In this document: positions 44,006 through 55,290 of the stretch, piece after piece
Layout: every line of letters begins with the position of its first letter
Numbering within the stretch: the first letter of the stretch is position 1
Assembly (NCBI GenBank): GCA_037951165.1
Contig: JBBDHG010000112.1
Location: forward strand, 3,523,001 to 3,587,000
DNA from: Lophius americanus
Taxonomy: Eukaryota; Chordata; Actinopteri; Lophiiformes; Lophiidae
Direction of reading: 5' to 3'
Length of the DNA stretch: 64,000 nucleotides
Translations under genes and position numbers: made by a program
Notes under the pieces: model-generated
Databases searched by the model: none
What the model saw: the letters and a program-made list of their open reading frames with translations, nothing else
What the model was told of the DNA's origin: nothing

Positions 44006-47000
44006 CTGGAGTACAAAGGAAAAAAAACATGAGAAATTAATAGACAGTGACAACAGGGCTGGGGAAAAAAAAAAATCACTCTTCCCCCTCGTTAAATGTA
44101 GGGCCACACCGCGGACAGAACCTGAAGCCTATACTAAAGTTTCCGGACTGTTCTGCTGAGAAAGATGGCCCTGACAGTAATTTGTTTTTTGGTTTGTTTA
44201 AGTTTTTATTTTTATTTTTTTGTTTCTTTGTTTTTTCTCTCCCTGCTATGGTACATAAGATACACCAAAACTAAACTAAAACCCAGAATCTCTCAAATAT
44301 TTTGCCATTGAGTATGCCTTCTTATTCAATCCGCCTCCATGGACCCCTTCTTTGCCCATTACCAAGACCAAGACTGAAAGAAAAGAGATAGAGAGGGACA
44401 TTTAGAGAAGGTGCAGAGATCAAATGTGGAAAAAGAAGTGTGCACAGTCCACGGCAACAGGCAGACAAAGACGGCTGAAGAGGACAAAGGTACTTAAAGA
44501 AAAGAAGTGTTTTGGACTGAAGGATGAACTGATCCTAAACATTCATTTTCTTATCAGTACTGCTGCTGTCAAGGTAAGACATCACAATCTGCAATTAGGA
44601 AGCCAGAGTAAATATAATACAGGCTTTTACCATCTAAAGTATAACAACTGTAGGACCATCAATGGAAAGGATCCCAGCTCTTAGAGTGTGATCATCAGAC
44701 CTCGCAGCAAGAATCACTCTTATTCTGTGGCCAAACCTAACGCTTCTGACAATGATTCACATCTGATTAAAGTAATGCTTCAAGTGTTTTGTGAATGTAT
44801 GACCTGTTTAAAATTAAGACCCAACTTGTTTCTTCCATTAGGAGAACCTTAACCTAGACGTATGACCTTTGTTAAAAAAAAGTATTATTAATTAAGATAA
44901 TGATTTAACATGTCAGATAATGCAAAAACATTTTAAATATCTGGACACTCAATGAAAATCAAGTGTCATTCTCATTGCTTGTGTGAATGTCTGCCATCTC
45001 TGCGATTTCTAGTGAAAACCGCCATGAGCATCTATTGTCAATTGGGCCCCAGTCCAATTTGCATCATGGATAGTAGTTAATCTTAAATTGTAATGGATGC
45101 CTAATCTAATTAATGCCAAATTATGTTGTACTACTGCAAAGGGCTTGTGTGTGCAGCAATCCATATCACAGCCTTTTATTCATCTCAATCTACACGTCAC
45201 TTCTATTGAAGTTACCTTTACTCCACTCCGTGCCTAATCCTGTCATCACTATGAAACATACCAGCAGCAGAAAGTAGGAAAGTCAAGCTATTGACCCCTA
45301 AGAGACCTATCTCAGGCAGTACACATGCAGATACAGGCACATGCTTGGGTACCTCTCCTCAATATATGTTAAGGACACTGAGTGCTTTAGTACACATTTC
45401 ACAAAGTGGAAGCATGTAAGTGGTGGAACAGATTCATACTCTTAGGGGTTATTTTATCCAAGAAAAGAGTAAAATTCATACAGTTAAGTAAATTGAGGAA
45501 ATCCGGGCCCAAAGAGTGAGCAGTTTGCAGTCTGACTTGGACAAAATTGTCTGAATGAAGTGGGTAAGACAGAGCTTTGGGGTTCATATTGGCAACATAA
45601 AAACTAGGTACAGCTCTCGGGCAAGACCTCAAAAGGAAGCCAACTTTAATCTCCAATAAAACGTGCCCTTTTTGTTACTGCTAATTTTAATATATCATCA
45701 ACGTTTCATTTAATAATTTTGGCACCAAGTATATTTAAAGCTTTTTGGTGTAAACATCTAATTTAATTTCAAACATTCTGAAAATACATCAAATCACAAT
45801 ACATAAATGAAAATGACAAAGATAATGACGCTATTTTACACATTTAAATTCCATGGACTGTAATCTGTGATTGCACAGCAATTCATCCAGCTCGCTGACA
45901 AAAAACAATGCGTTTTGAGTCAAATGGAGGATTATCAGGAATCAAAGTTTGAGCTTTCTGATAATCCTCCATTTGACTCAAAAAGCATTTTTTTTTAATG
46001 AAAAGTATACTCACATGGACGACGTGATTTTATACGTTCTTGATCCAATTAATTTCCCTTCAAACCAACTTTCGTTTCAGTATTCTTGCAGATTACATTA
46101 TGCATGGGTGTACTTGCCATCAAGACACAATGACATTCATTGGCAATATCCTGTGATGCATTGACTTTTAACCCCTGTATGTCATATATTGAGGAAAGGT
46201 GCAGTCATGGTACACCCCACATGCACAGATAACACTGAAGGAGCAAATGTGGCTCAACTAATAGCATAATAATCAAAAGCAGGCTATGATGTTACTGCAC
46301 TATCACTAAACAAATGCCATGATATGGGACTTACCTTTGGTAGCTTTGCCTACAGAAACGTTGTGCGTCGGTTCTCCTCCTTGACTCTTTGTCCTGATGT
46401 CCATTGTCCAATCGCCATCAATTTGGAGGCTATCTCTGATAACAGAGCACTTTTTACTGCCTAAGGTGAGTCCACAGGTGAAGAATCCCATTCGATCCTT
46501 TCCTGTTAACACGTCAATTTCTTCAGGCTAAAGAGAGAACACAAAATCACCAAGTCAAGTACAATCAATTAAAATGCCCATTACATAACTCAGAGAGTCA
46601 AATAGTCTTTTAGATAATTTATGGGTGTATTTCATTGATGGCATTGAAAATAATTCTGCTACTGCTCTCTGGTGAAGGTGCCGACAAACGTTTCGAGACA
46701 CGATTAAGGCCTACACAAGTAAATTCCAAAATAATTTTTCCAGCTTGAACGCTCTTTTAAAAGAACTGGACAACAACATGTATATTTTTTTTATAAAGCA
46801 GCAATATTTATAAAAGTAATTTAATGTTTTTAAACGTTTGACAATATAGTTTAGCTTGCTTTTGGCAAATATTCATTCTTTAACAGAAATACATTGAATA
46901 CCATTTCTTCATATGGTCCAACATTTCACTTAATTCATAGTTTAATGCCAAATAAAGATTTAGTAAACTCATGTTTTAAATAGCCTCTTTATTATGACAG

Positions 47001-49362
47001 TAATATTAAACAAGGCGTTCAACCTTTCACTTCTTAAATTAGTTGAAAGTAATTGTGGTGATCCGTGGACCAGTACCATAGCTAAATTGAGAACTTTATC
47101 AGGTATCAGATTTGGAAGCAAATAAGCGGAAACTTTAATTTTAATTCACCATGTTTAAATACAATTTTCCCAACCAAAGATCAAATATAATCCAAGAAAG
47201 GTATAGCACTAAATCAGAGTTTGACATGATATTTGACAGTACAACATAGTAAGGGGCTGCTCCTCTAGGTAGGTACAGGTATGACTAATTTCAATTAAGA
47301 CTTTAAGAATTGGATTCGGATTAAAACGTCTGGCTACTACTCAATATCTTAGTGTTTAATTTCTTTCATTTTAAAGTTGCCCTTTAGCCCAAAAGAAAAT
47401 TAACTTTAGAATTTTCTTCATTACTCACTGCCTTAAGACATGACATGAACGAGAGTATTATTTCTGAGTTAAGTCATCCAAACAAAAAAAAACAGCAAGA
47501 CTTGGGAGTCCTGGTAAGGATTTGTAATAAATTCACTGAGTTTCACTGCTCTTTGCTTTCTCTGGCGGTACTTAAACAGTGTCTTCTCAAATACATAGGA
47601 CAATTGCCCCATCACAAGCAAGTCTCTTAGTCTCAGAATCCCACTGAAGCCAAGAAAAGAAAAAAAAGCTGAGGACTTAGTCATAAATAACTGACTGCTG
47701 CGGTGGTTTCTTTAAGATAGACCACCGGTGTTTGCATTCATCTGAACTAGAGATTAATTTCAAACGCTAACATTTCTACGTGTTCATAAAAGTTGAAAAG
47801 CACACCCTCTCCAGCACCAGGAGTGCAGTCTTGATATACAAGAAAACCTGCAGGGAGACAAGGAAACCCACTGGAGTTCCACTTACAAGCGTGACGTCAG
47901 CATGGAGGCAAGCTACCTACTGGGCCCGGTTATCCCACCAACGATGCTAGCCGTCTCACACATTGGTGATCCAATGTACGAAGTCCATAGTTCCAAAACA
48001 TTCACCGCTATGTCAGTGTCCGGGTTGGCTTTTGGCAAGTCTTACCCCGTTTTTAGTTAAGCAAATATATAAATAAATTTTAGAAAAACAAGGAAAATAA
48101 AATCCCATCCGTTCTAGGGAATACACCGCTATGTAAGCAATTATCGTACATTCGCCTGAGCTCAGATCACAGATATGAAAACCAATTATTTCAAAGTGTG
48201 TCTTCAAGTAAGAACACACTCCTGTCCCGACTGACCGGGTGGACACTCCCAAAGTTAACAGAGCCACACTCTGATAGGACGGACTTTAGAAGGTGTAATT
48301 TTATTGCCAAGAGAATCGTCAAATTAAATAAATATTATAAACATCCACAAACATTGAGTAGCGGCAAAGGTATTTATTTATCACACAAAATGGAGGCTCA
48401 GGGAAGCATCAAACCACTGTTTATATAGGTTCGATTTAATCTATCAAACTCAAATCCATTAATCTTGTTGCTTTAAAACGGTTTTAATGTCAGTGAATTT
48501 ATATGCTGCTTCAAATTTAACGGTGACCGAACATCCCGGTGAACCAAATCAATCAGAAACTCTGAGTCCATCCGCCATCTTGGAATAAAAGGGGCGGTAG
48601 CGGTATTCACAGTAGCCGAAAGGGGGGAAAAAAAACTAGTGCCCAACTGTACGCTGGGATCGAGAACCGTTAACTCTGCGCTATTAACGTTAGCCAATAA
48701 TTATTCTGCAGCGACCTGATTTCCGCTGAGAGTGCTGCAGTTGGACAAATTAACTTTACACGTTAGACAGCTAGACATTAAACAGAAACTGTTTAAGACA
48801 AAATGATTCATAAAAGCCCGTTTCATACATACTCATTTAAAATCTACCAAATGAAAGGTATATTATTTGTCTGACCGGCTAGCAGACGGCGGCTAACCTG
48901 CTAGCTTGGCTAAGCTATTCATTTGGAATTACCAATAGTCGCTGATTTCGGTAGCATTTGTCTACCGTGACAGCTACTTCTGAATGGAACTGAGTAAACG
49001 ATGTTGCAATAACGTTAAACAATAACGAAGATATGTAAAAAAACAAAAAAACAGCAAGCATTTGGATGAATATAGAAAGGCGGTGCATGTGTGCCAGTAC
49101 ATTTAATGTGATGACCGGCTACCATGTGTACCACACACTGCTCATTTAGCAAGGCCCGGCTAAGAACCGGCAGGCTAAATGTGAACTCACCACTGTGTAT
49201 AACCCTAATTACGGTCACACTCAGGATACTGACCGTTATGTTAGCAAAAGTGCCACCGCAACACGATGACCACACGTATTTGGCGTCCGCGTAGCCAACA
49301 ACGGCCGCGTCCTGGCAGCTGCCATCAGCCATCAGGTTGTCCACGTAGCTTTGCCAGGACAT
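43908..49362 (-). CDS. pfn2: Profilin 2 (three coding exons, alternative last exon)
   Basis: Exons in transcript order: 49362-49234, 46527-46335, then either 3a 44373-44276 or 3b 44005-43908. Each path gives 139 residues. Profilin binds actin monomers, poly-proline ligands and phosphoinositides, and delivers ATP-actin to growing filaments in the cytosol. Support: N terminus MSWQSYVDNLMADGSCQDAA with the aromatic residues W3, Y6 and W31 of the poly-proline site; central GFFTCGLTLGSKKCSVIRDS and TMDIRTKSQGGEPTHNV; C-terminal VMGKEGVHGG. The 3a ending YSMAKYLRDSGF is that of mammalian PFN2a, which separates it from PFN1. All borders are GT-AG and phases agree. Confidence 0.95.
44206..44216 (-). 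promoter_or_regulatory. pfn2: Possible early polyadenylation signals after exon 3a
   Basis: Two tandem AATAAA hexamers on the minus strand (44216-44211 and 44210-44205) lie 60-70 nt after the exon 3a stop, within an A-rich stretch. They could end the 3a transcript before exon 3b, but A-rich DNA makes such matches easily. Confidence 0.25.
44276..44373 (-). CDS. pfn2: pfn2 alternative last coding exon 3a
   Basis: 98 nt on the minus strand after a TTTCAG acceptor, phase 1 in, stop TAG at 44278-44276. It reads (G)VLVLVMGKEGVHGGGLNKKA then YSMAKYLRDSGF, almost the same as the PFN2a terminus of mammals. It has the same length and phase as 3b, 270 bp further on, so the two must be used alternatively rather than joined. 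Confidence 0.95.
44374..46334 (-). other. pfn2: pfn2 intron 2
   Basis: A 2.0 kb intron, GTAAGT donor at 46334. Its main feature is the strong inverted repeat at 45901-45997. No nested gene recognised. Confidence 0.75.
45901..45997. repeat. 39-bp-arm inverted repeat in pfn2 intron 2
   Basis: The inner 26 bp (45914-45939 with 45959-45984) pair perfectly. Going outward to 45901 and 45997 the arms reach 39 bp with two mismatches. The 19-nt centre itself contains AAAG and CTTT. Transcripts of either strand would fold into a long hairpin. It may be a palindromic MITE or a hairpin RNA source. Confidence 0.92.
46335..46527 (-). CDS. pfn2: pfn2 exon 2
   Basis: 193 nt on the minus strand, CTTTAG acceptor, phase 0 in and phase 1 out. 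It begins PEEIDVLTGKDRMGFFTCGL and later carries SVIRDSLQIDGDWTMDIRTK and SQGGEPTHNVSVGKATK. It forms the actin-binding core of the fold. The WTMDIRTKSQGGEPT block is near-invariant in PFN2. Confidence 0.96.
47892..47899. promoter_or_regulatory. Perfect CRE palindrome in pfn2 intron 1
   Basis: TGACGTCA in a locally GC-rich patch (47880-47960). A candidate CREB/ATF site; function inferred only from the motif. Confidence 0.25.
48572..48597 (-). promoter_or_regulatory. YY1-like site and GC box, possible internal promoter
   Basis: On the minus strand the sequence reads CCGCCCC (48597-48591), then AAGATGGCGG (48581-48572), the YY1 core. This pair is common at CpG promoters. It lies inside pfn2 intron 1, pointing the same way as pfn2, and could mark an alternative first exon. 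Unproven. Confidence 0.25.
49234..49362 (-). CDS. pfn2: pfn2 exon 1 (start codon)
   Basis: 129 nt, 43 codons from ATG 49362-49360, phase 0 out. It encodes MSWQSYVDNLMADGSCQDAA, then VVGYADAKYVWSSCCGGTFA and NIT. The MSWQSYVDNLM start is shared by fish pfn2. The open frame beyond NIT is intron; the break falls at the GTCAGT donor exactly where exon 2 resumes with PEEIDV. Confidence 0.95.
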
Positions 49363-49740
49363 GTTGAAGAAATTTATTCTAAGGTGAAAAACGGGTAGGA
49401 TTAGGGAAGGTCACAAGCGTCTCCCGAGCGACGAAAAAGCTGCGAGGAAGATGTTTTATCAATGGATTAGCGGCCCTCCAACAAGAAGAACCCCCCTGCA
49501 CCGTAGCTTCCCGGCTTTCTTCTGGTCCAGGCTGAGGAGAAACGCCGCTGAACAGGGACAGGCGATTGGGTGTAGTCCTCCCTAAATCCCTCCGCCAGGG
49601 TCGTTGTTCGGCTAACCTCCTCATTGAATAATATACTGCGCATCGGATGAATACATCGTTGTAATAAGCATGATAGCCAGTTTTTCTCCACTACATCAGA
49701 AATTCGATTCAACATCCCTATCTTGATATATGTGGGGGGC
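49363..49740 (-). promoter_or_regulatory. pfn2: Likely pfn2 5' UTR and promoter region
   Basis: DNA immediately upstream of the pfn2 ATG, richer in CpG (CTCCCGAGCGACG, AAACGCCGCTG) than the AT-rich flank that starts near 49740. No TATA box or start site can be fixed by eye. ORFs across it are unsupported. Confidence 0.4.
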
Positions 49741-51517
49741 GAACAAGGAAAAATGTGAGAAGACTTTATTTTTGCTAATCAAAAAAATAAATAACAGAAG
49801 AAAAATAGACTATGAATTTGTATGTCTATTCTTATAAGTGTGTTTTGTTGTACAAATGTAAATAGGCATGTGTGCGTATGGGAATGGTATACATGTAAAT
49901 ATGACTAAAATAAATCTGATATCTTGAAATCAGAAAATTCTGTTGTCTTTCTGTCTGAAGCGAATCTCTTCGTCCTATTTCATTATAAAGTATGTTGTGC
50001 AGTTTATATCAATAATCTTGTAGAGATATAACCATTTATTTAATAATATAAATGTATTTTTAATAGATAAGTGTGAGTGCTCGCTACTATCAAGTAGTAG
50101 GATTACTTCCTGTTTCTATTTTACTATCAGCTTTTCCAACTTATATATAAATAATGTACCAGAATGTTCAGCTTGGTCAGGACTACTCTGCTTTCAATTT
50201 GGGTACCAATCTGCTAAAGTTAAATAAATCATTGGGAAGAAAACGAAACAATGAGAATAAGCAAAATTGTCCCAATCTGTAACCATGGCATCATGGCAGT
50301 TCTCAATGCAAAAGAGCAATGGTACATTTCACAAAGACAAAGACATTAAGGCATCAAAGCCATCAAATACTAGAAAGGTAGTCCAATTTGTGCTGCAACT
50401 TCTATGTGATAGTAAAAAAGACATCAATTCACATATATAAGAAATCAAGTTACATGTCACAAAGAAATCACTACTTGCAATTCTGGAGAGGAAGTTCCCA
50501 TATAGTTCAATTGAACTTGGCTGCCCCAAACTTCAAACTACTACCACCATCGCTTAATATTTCTACGATTATGCTTTTAGGATTCATACAGGTAAACAGT
50601 CCAAGCACTAGCCCTAACTAATAGGTATTTTACTGTATTGTCATGTCACAATGTAGTTTTGTCCAGTTCCTGGATTCCCAGAGCAATGTAACAGCTACCT
50701 CAATCAATCATCCAACCCAATGGACACAAAATCACCAGTCTTACAAGAATTAATTGTATTTTTGATTTTTTTTTTCTTTCTTAAATCAATAATTGTTTGC
50801 TTCAATCATCATTCAATGAGGGAGATGGAAATCTTTTGAAAGGTTACTACTAAATTAGAGGGTACGTCACATATTCACTCTGCTAATGATTTAATTAAGA
50901 TCTCCATTACATGTTCCCTGAACATTTTTTCGCAAAAATAATTAAAAGACACAACAATTGGTGATAGAAAAGGTAGATCCACAGAGGAGTGAGAGAGTTT
51001 GGCATCAACAGTAGATGGAAGCTGTAATAAAATATAGCTTTTTTTGTGGAACATCAGGCACTGTGTCATACCATAGGAAACAGTTACTCTGATTAAAGTT
51101 ATATGTTGGCATTTGCACCATGCCGTTTTTGATTTGTTGCACCTGATAGAGATAATTCTTTGAGTGGTCTGGGACACGGAGTGTGAATAGAGGTATGCCA
51201 TTTTACTAAAAAATAATGGTAATCGTGGAAAGACAGGAAATGTCTCATTAAGTTTATGTTTCATTTGAGTATAATTTATTTTTCAATGTACAACAAGTCG
51301 ATTAAGCTATAAGAGAGAAACTTGAGTTCAGTTGTATTTATCTGTTTAGAATGGACAACTGGTTTAAGAATATTTTAATTTCTCGTTTCCTTTTCAGACT
51401 TGTTGCTTAGAGAACTTGTGAGACTGGTTAACAACCTCTGTCAGATGGTAATACAGGAAGCTATTAGACCCCTGTCTCTAGAGGCACAATTGATAGTGTA
51501 AGGCGTGGCACGGCTAG
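49741..51517. other. pfn2 upstream flank, no gene seen
   Basis: AT-rich with no recognisable exon or element. The 129-codon minus-strand ORF at 50875-51264 has no domain and no splice support. Confidence 0.5.
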
Positions 51518-51601
51518 CTGGTTAGTATGCTTATTTTAGTAGATGCTGGTTAGTATGCTTATTTTAGTAGATGCTGGTTAGTATGCTTATTTTAGTAGAT
51601 A
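51518..51601 (+). repeat. 28-bp minisatellite, three units
   Basis: Three head-to-tail units of CTGGTTAGTATGCTTATTTT+AGTAGATG, at 51518, 51546 and 51574, identical except for the last base of the third. Confidence 0.97.
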
Positions 51602-51829
51602 TCTGTTGTTGTGGTGTTTTTAAATTCTGTTGATCCGTTTGAAATAACTTAAATTTACATTCTGGCCATATGGATCTTTTATGTGTGAGGAGGCTATGTT
51701 AATAACAGGAGTTCAAATTAGTCTTTTTCGGGGCTTTATTATGCCCCAAAACTCGGAACATAAAGGAAGCTTTACATTTATACATTGGTATAAATGTTCA
51801 TCGGGTCAGGATCTGTCAAAGGCTCTTTT

Positions 51830-52510
51830 GGTGCTATGACAGTTACGCAAAAGAGAGTCAGCCATTTTGAATTAAAAGCGCAATCTTTACCTCTTCCAGA
51901 TGTTGTATTTAAACTATCTCGTCCTGAAGTTTTGACCTGATCAACATCAAATCTGTCTGATATATTAAGACAATATGGATTAAAGTGGGGGGAGGGTAAA
52001 TGTTTTTCTTTAGAACATGATTAACTCTAACTAGCTTGTTGACAACTCAGGCCTCACATTTGGTCCGATAAAACATGACAAGTTGATGATGTATTGTTGA
52101 GCAGATTTTGAGTTTTTATCAACTGTGTGGCTGCAGTCACGCAGCAAAATATGGTGGACAGGAACTTGTTGTTTGAGAGATTAGACATGATCCAAAGTTC
52201 AAAAAACTTGATACCCATGTCAGAAGTCAGCAGTCAAGCTATTGTATATGGATTTGGAGCCATTAGCTAAACTAAACCAGAAGTCGGCCATTTTGTATTT
52301 TGCATATTTTCTATGTTTTGAATTATTCTTTTGCAATTTTTGAGTATTGTACTTAGTTGAATTCACCCCCACAGACTCCGCCCAATTAAAATAAAATTGA
52401 TTGAAAATCGACTCGAAGCATTAAGGACAAAAATTTCTCAAAGCTTTTTCCAAACCTTGATAGGCATCTTCGATAGAGTCCCAACCTGAGGATGTCCAAT
52501 GACAATATTC
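51830..52510. repeat. Possible old dispersed repeat
   Basis: Phrases GTCAGCCATTTTGAATT and GAAGTCGGCCATTTTGTAT, with AAAAAACTTGATACCCATGTC between, resemble a degraded teleost repeat with repeated GCCATTTTG blocks. Class unknown. Confidence 0.3.
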
Positions 52511-55190
52511 CACCTGCTGGAGACAGGATTTAACCATCGGGTGACTCATTTGATTTAAATAGTTTATAACATTTAAGCTGTAGTGTCAGACTCATACTCA
52601 GACTCATGTTCACGAAGATTTGTTTGTTGTGGAATCAAACCCACAACTTCTGTTTTTTACAGGAAACGATCAAAGCAGGAGGCTTGTAATGTGGCCTCTT
52701 GTGTTTCCTCCAGGGAAACCATAAATATGTAAACCACATGATCTTTTTCTCCTGTCCTACGAGCTTTACAATGATTAGAGCATAAGAAGAGTTTCAAAAA
52801 ACAAAACACAGTTTTTCTGTAAAGCTGCAATTTTTCACTCATCTTGCCAATTCACAACATTTATCAAGGTATGTTTCTCCTCATATCTTTGTACTTTGGC
52901 TCTCTTTCCGCACCATGATCTCTGGTTCACACTTTAATAGTTGTTCACACAAAGTAAAGGTATGTGTATTTCATATATGGTTTAATTACCTCTTCAGTGA
53001 CGAACCAACCACGGTTAAGGAGTGACTGGTGAGCATTAGTCGGTGACTTTCTCATGTCAGACCATGGCTCAATAAAATGGCATGCATCCAGGTCTTTGAA
53101 AAGAGAATGTAAACCAATCTGAACTTTAAAGCACAACCAAAAACCTTCAAAACTCAGTAGGGGAAAATCGTTTTACTTCACACTGATCAAAATAGACAAT
53201 AAGTACAAATGAAATGGCATCATATTACACAGATAAAGCACACTGTTTTTTTTTTTTCAAATGCCCTATATGCACTTTTTATACACTACTCTCTTTTTTA
53301 GAAGTTTTATATCATGTGACCGTTTCTTTATCAAGAAACACCCATGGAGTTCTTTCTGTTTACCCCTCCCTGTCGAAGAATGACTGCAGAAAAAGTTATT
53401 AATTAACCAGGCAGAAAGAAGTCAGCAGGTCAGAAACACTTCAATTATCTAGCCACACCCAGATCCCCTTCTCCCATTGGATGCCGTCCGTTTCCATGGC
53501 CACCTCTATTTTGCACTTGTGCTCTGTCAAAATAGTACTACCACTTAAAGCCAAACCTCTCAGACTGTACATGAGTCATGAAGAAAGAAAAAAGATTCAA
53601 CGTGATTACTTTAGAAAATGATAGTTTTGAACAAGACCATTAATGTTGTGTATTTAATCACAAACAGCTGAACAAACAAATATCAACTCCCTGGCTTTTC
53701 AGCAAAGTGTTTCGACTTTCCCTCCTTTGTGTTTTTGCAAAGACACTGTCTTCATTTTTCCATGCGTGGCAGAATTTGACTTTATGACTTCATGTTAGTA
53801 TTGAAACATTGAAACAAACCCCGTTGTTTTCAGTCCTGAGGAGAATAGACCAGAATGGTGCACATTGTGACTCTGTAGTTTTCTGTCAGATCAGATGCAG
53901 ATGACAGACCATGGGCCTGTTACCGAACTGCAACATGAGGTTCATACTGCCTTGGGATAAATTACATTTGTTAACTCTTCTGTGCTTATCTTGAATGAAG
54001 CAGAAAATCTTACATCTGGAGTTGGAACCAGCATGATCGAGACCCTTCAGGCCTCCCTCCTAAACCACTCCCCCATAACACATCAACACAAACACACTCT
54101 CTGACTGCGCTGACTCTGCCCTGACTCTAACTGGGCCTGCTAGAATGTGTATGGCAGGAAGGTTCTGCAAGCTGTTACACGTTATCTTATTCTAATAAAT
54201 GCAGAAAAAAAGGAAATGCCACAATGATGTGAATACGAGCAAAATAGGGATCAATAAAATCCCGTTCTCTTAGTCTCAGAGGGTGAGGGCTCTACCAGAG
54301 TCGTCCGGCAAATAAGTGTCTCATATTGCTGCAATGCCTTGTTCTTAGGCGCAGGGGTTTCGTATTGTGAGCTTAGTCTCATGCAGAAGAAAGAAAACAC
54401 CAAGTTAACATTTAGAAATTTTGGCTGAACTTTCTCCACTAATCTTGCATAACTAACTTGTTTATAGCTTAAGGACTAGTATCCTCCTTGAGGAAGCCTG
54501 TGATTATGGACATTGACATATTACACACGTAGTGTGCACAAATGTAGGCAGGTATGTAAGGAAACCAATGATTGCATGTGCTTATTACAGGTTTGTGACA
54601 AAAGTTTCTTTTACTTTTTCTTTGAAACGGCATTTAATTCATTGATTCACTCTTTCATTATTATTTATTGTTGGGAGAGTTTCAATAACTATAACAAAAA
54701 AGGTTTCCATAGCCAAAATTACAGTAGCATGCTTCCCCCCCGGTCTTAACGATACCCTTTAATCAACCAAAGCTTATCCAAAATCACGCCCTATATCCAT
54801 AATGTACTGTTGCTGGACTAGAATCAACAGACACTGTATATCTGGTGGTCCCTATTTTTATTTTGATCCCAGACAACTTGTGCACACACGTAGACTCTAC
54901 TACCACTCTAAATACGCCATTTCTTTTCATCATGATAGATGCATTATACTGTATACCCTGAGAAATTAAATAGTATCAAAGAATTATCTCTTAATGTGAA
55001 AGAAGGTAAAAAAAAAAGAAAGAAAACCTGCCACTATATCTGGACCCACACCAAGATCGAAAAAGTTTGTAAATGGATGAGAACATAACCCCCACACAAG
55101 AGGTAATGCAATAAAAAATAAGATCTTCAACCCTTTAATGACCTTACGAATAAAAATGCCTATGGAAAAAAAATTTATTTTCGTTTTTTA
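52511..55190. other. pfn2 upstream flank, no gene seen
   Basis: No exon recognised. Stretches at about 53400-53600 and 53980-54180 are less AT-rich and of normal complexity, so they could be regulatory, but I have no motif-level evidence. Confidence 0.4.
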
Positions 55191-55194
55191 TTTC

Positions 55195-55290
55195 TTTCGT
55201 GTGGTGTCCCCCAGGGCTCCATCTTTGGCCCCTTACATTATTCAGTGGCACTGAATCATATAATGGTTCATTCATGTGGCACACAAGAAA
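55195..55290 (+). pseudogene. LINE reverse transcriptase scrap
   Basis: From 55200 one frame reads CGVPQGSIFGPLHYSVALN, matching the GVPQGSILGPLLF motif of non-LTR reverse transcriptases. Open DNA either side does not continue the domain. An isolated, inactive fragment. Confidence 0.6.

Larger units (their letters stand above)
46528..49233 (-). other. pfn2: pfn2 intron 1
   Basis: A 2.7 kb intron, GTCAGT donor at 49233. It includes a perfect CRE (47892-47899) and a GC-box/YY1-like cluster (48572-48597) that might mark an internal regulatory element. No coding exon recognised. Confidence 0.7.

Noticed and set aside
49015..49233. Reading pfn2 exon 1 on through to 49015 as one 115-residue protein
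   Set aside because: The profilin match stops at NIT, exactly at a GTCAGT donor, and resumes with PEEID in exon 2, so the rest is intron.
50875..51264. 129-codon minus-strand ORF upstream of pfn2
   Set aside because: No recognisable domain, AT-rich codons typical of surrounding non-coding DNA, and no splice or promoter context.
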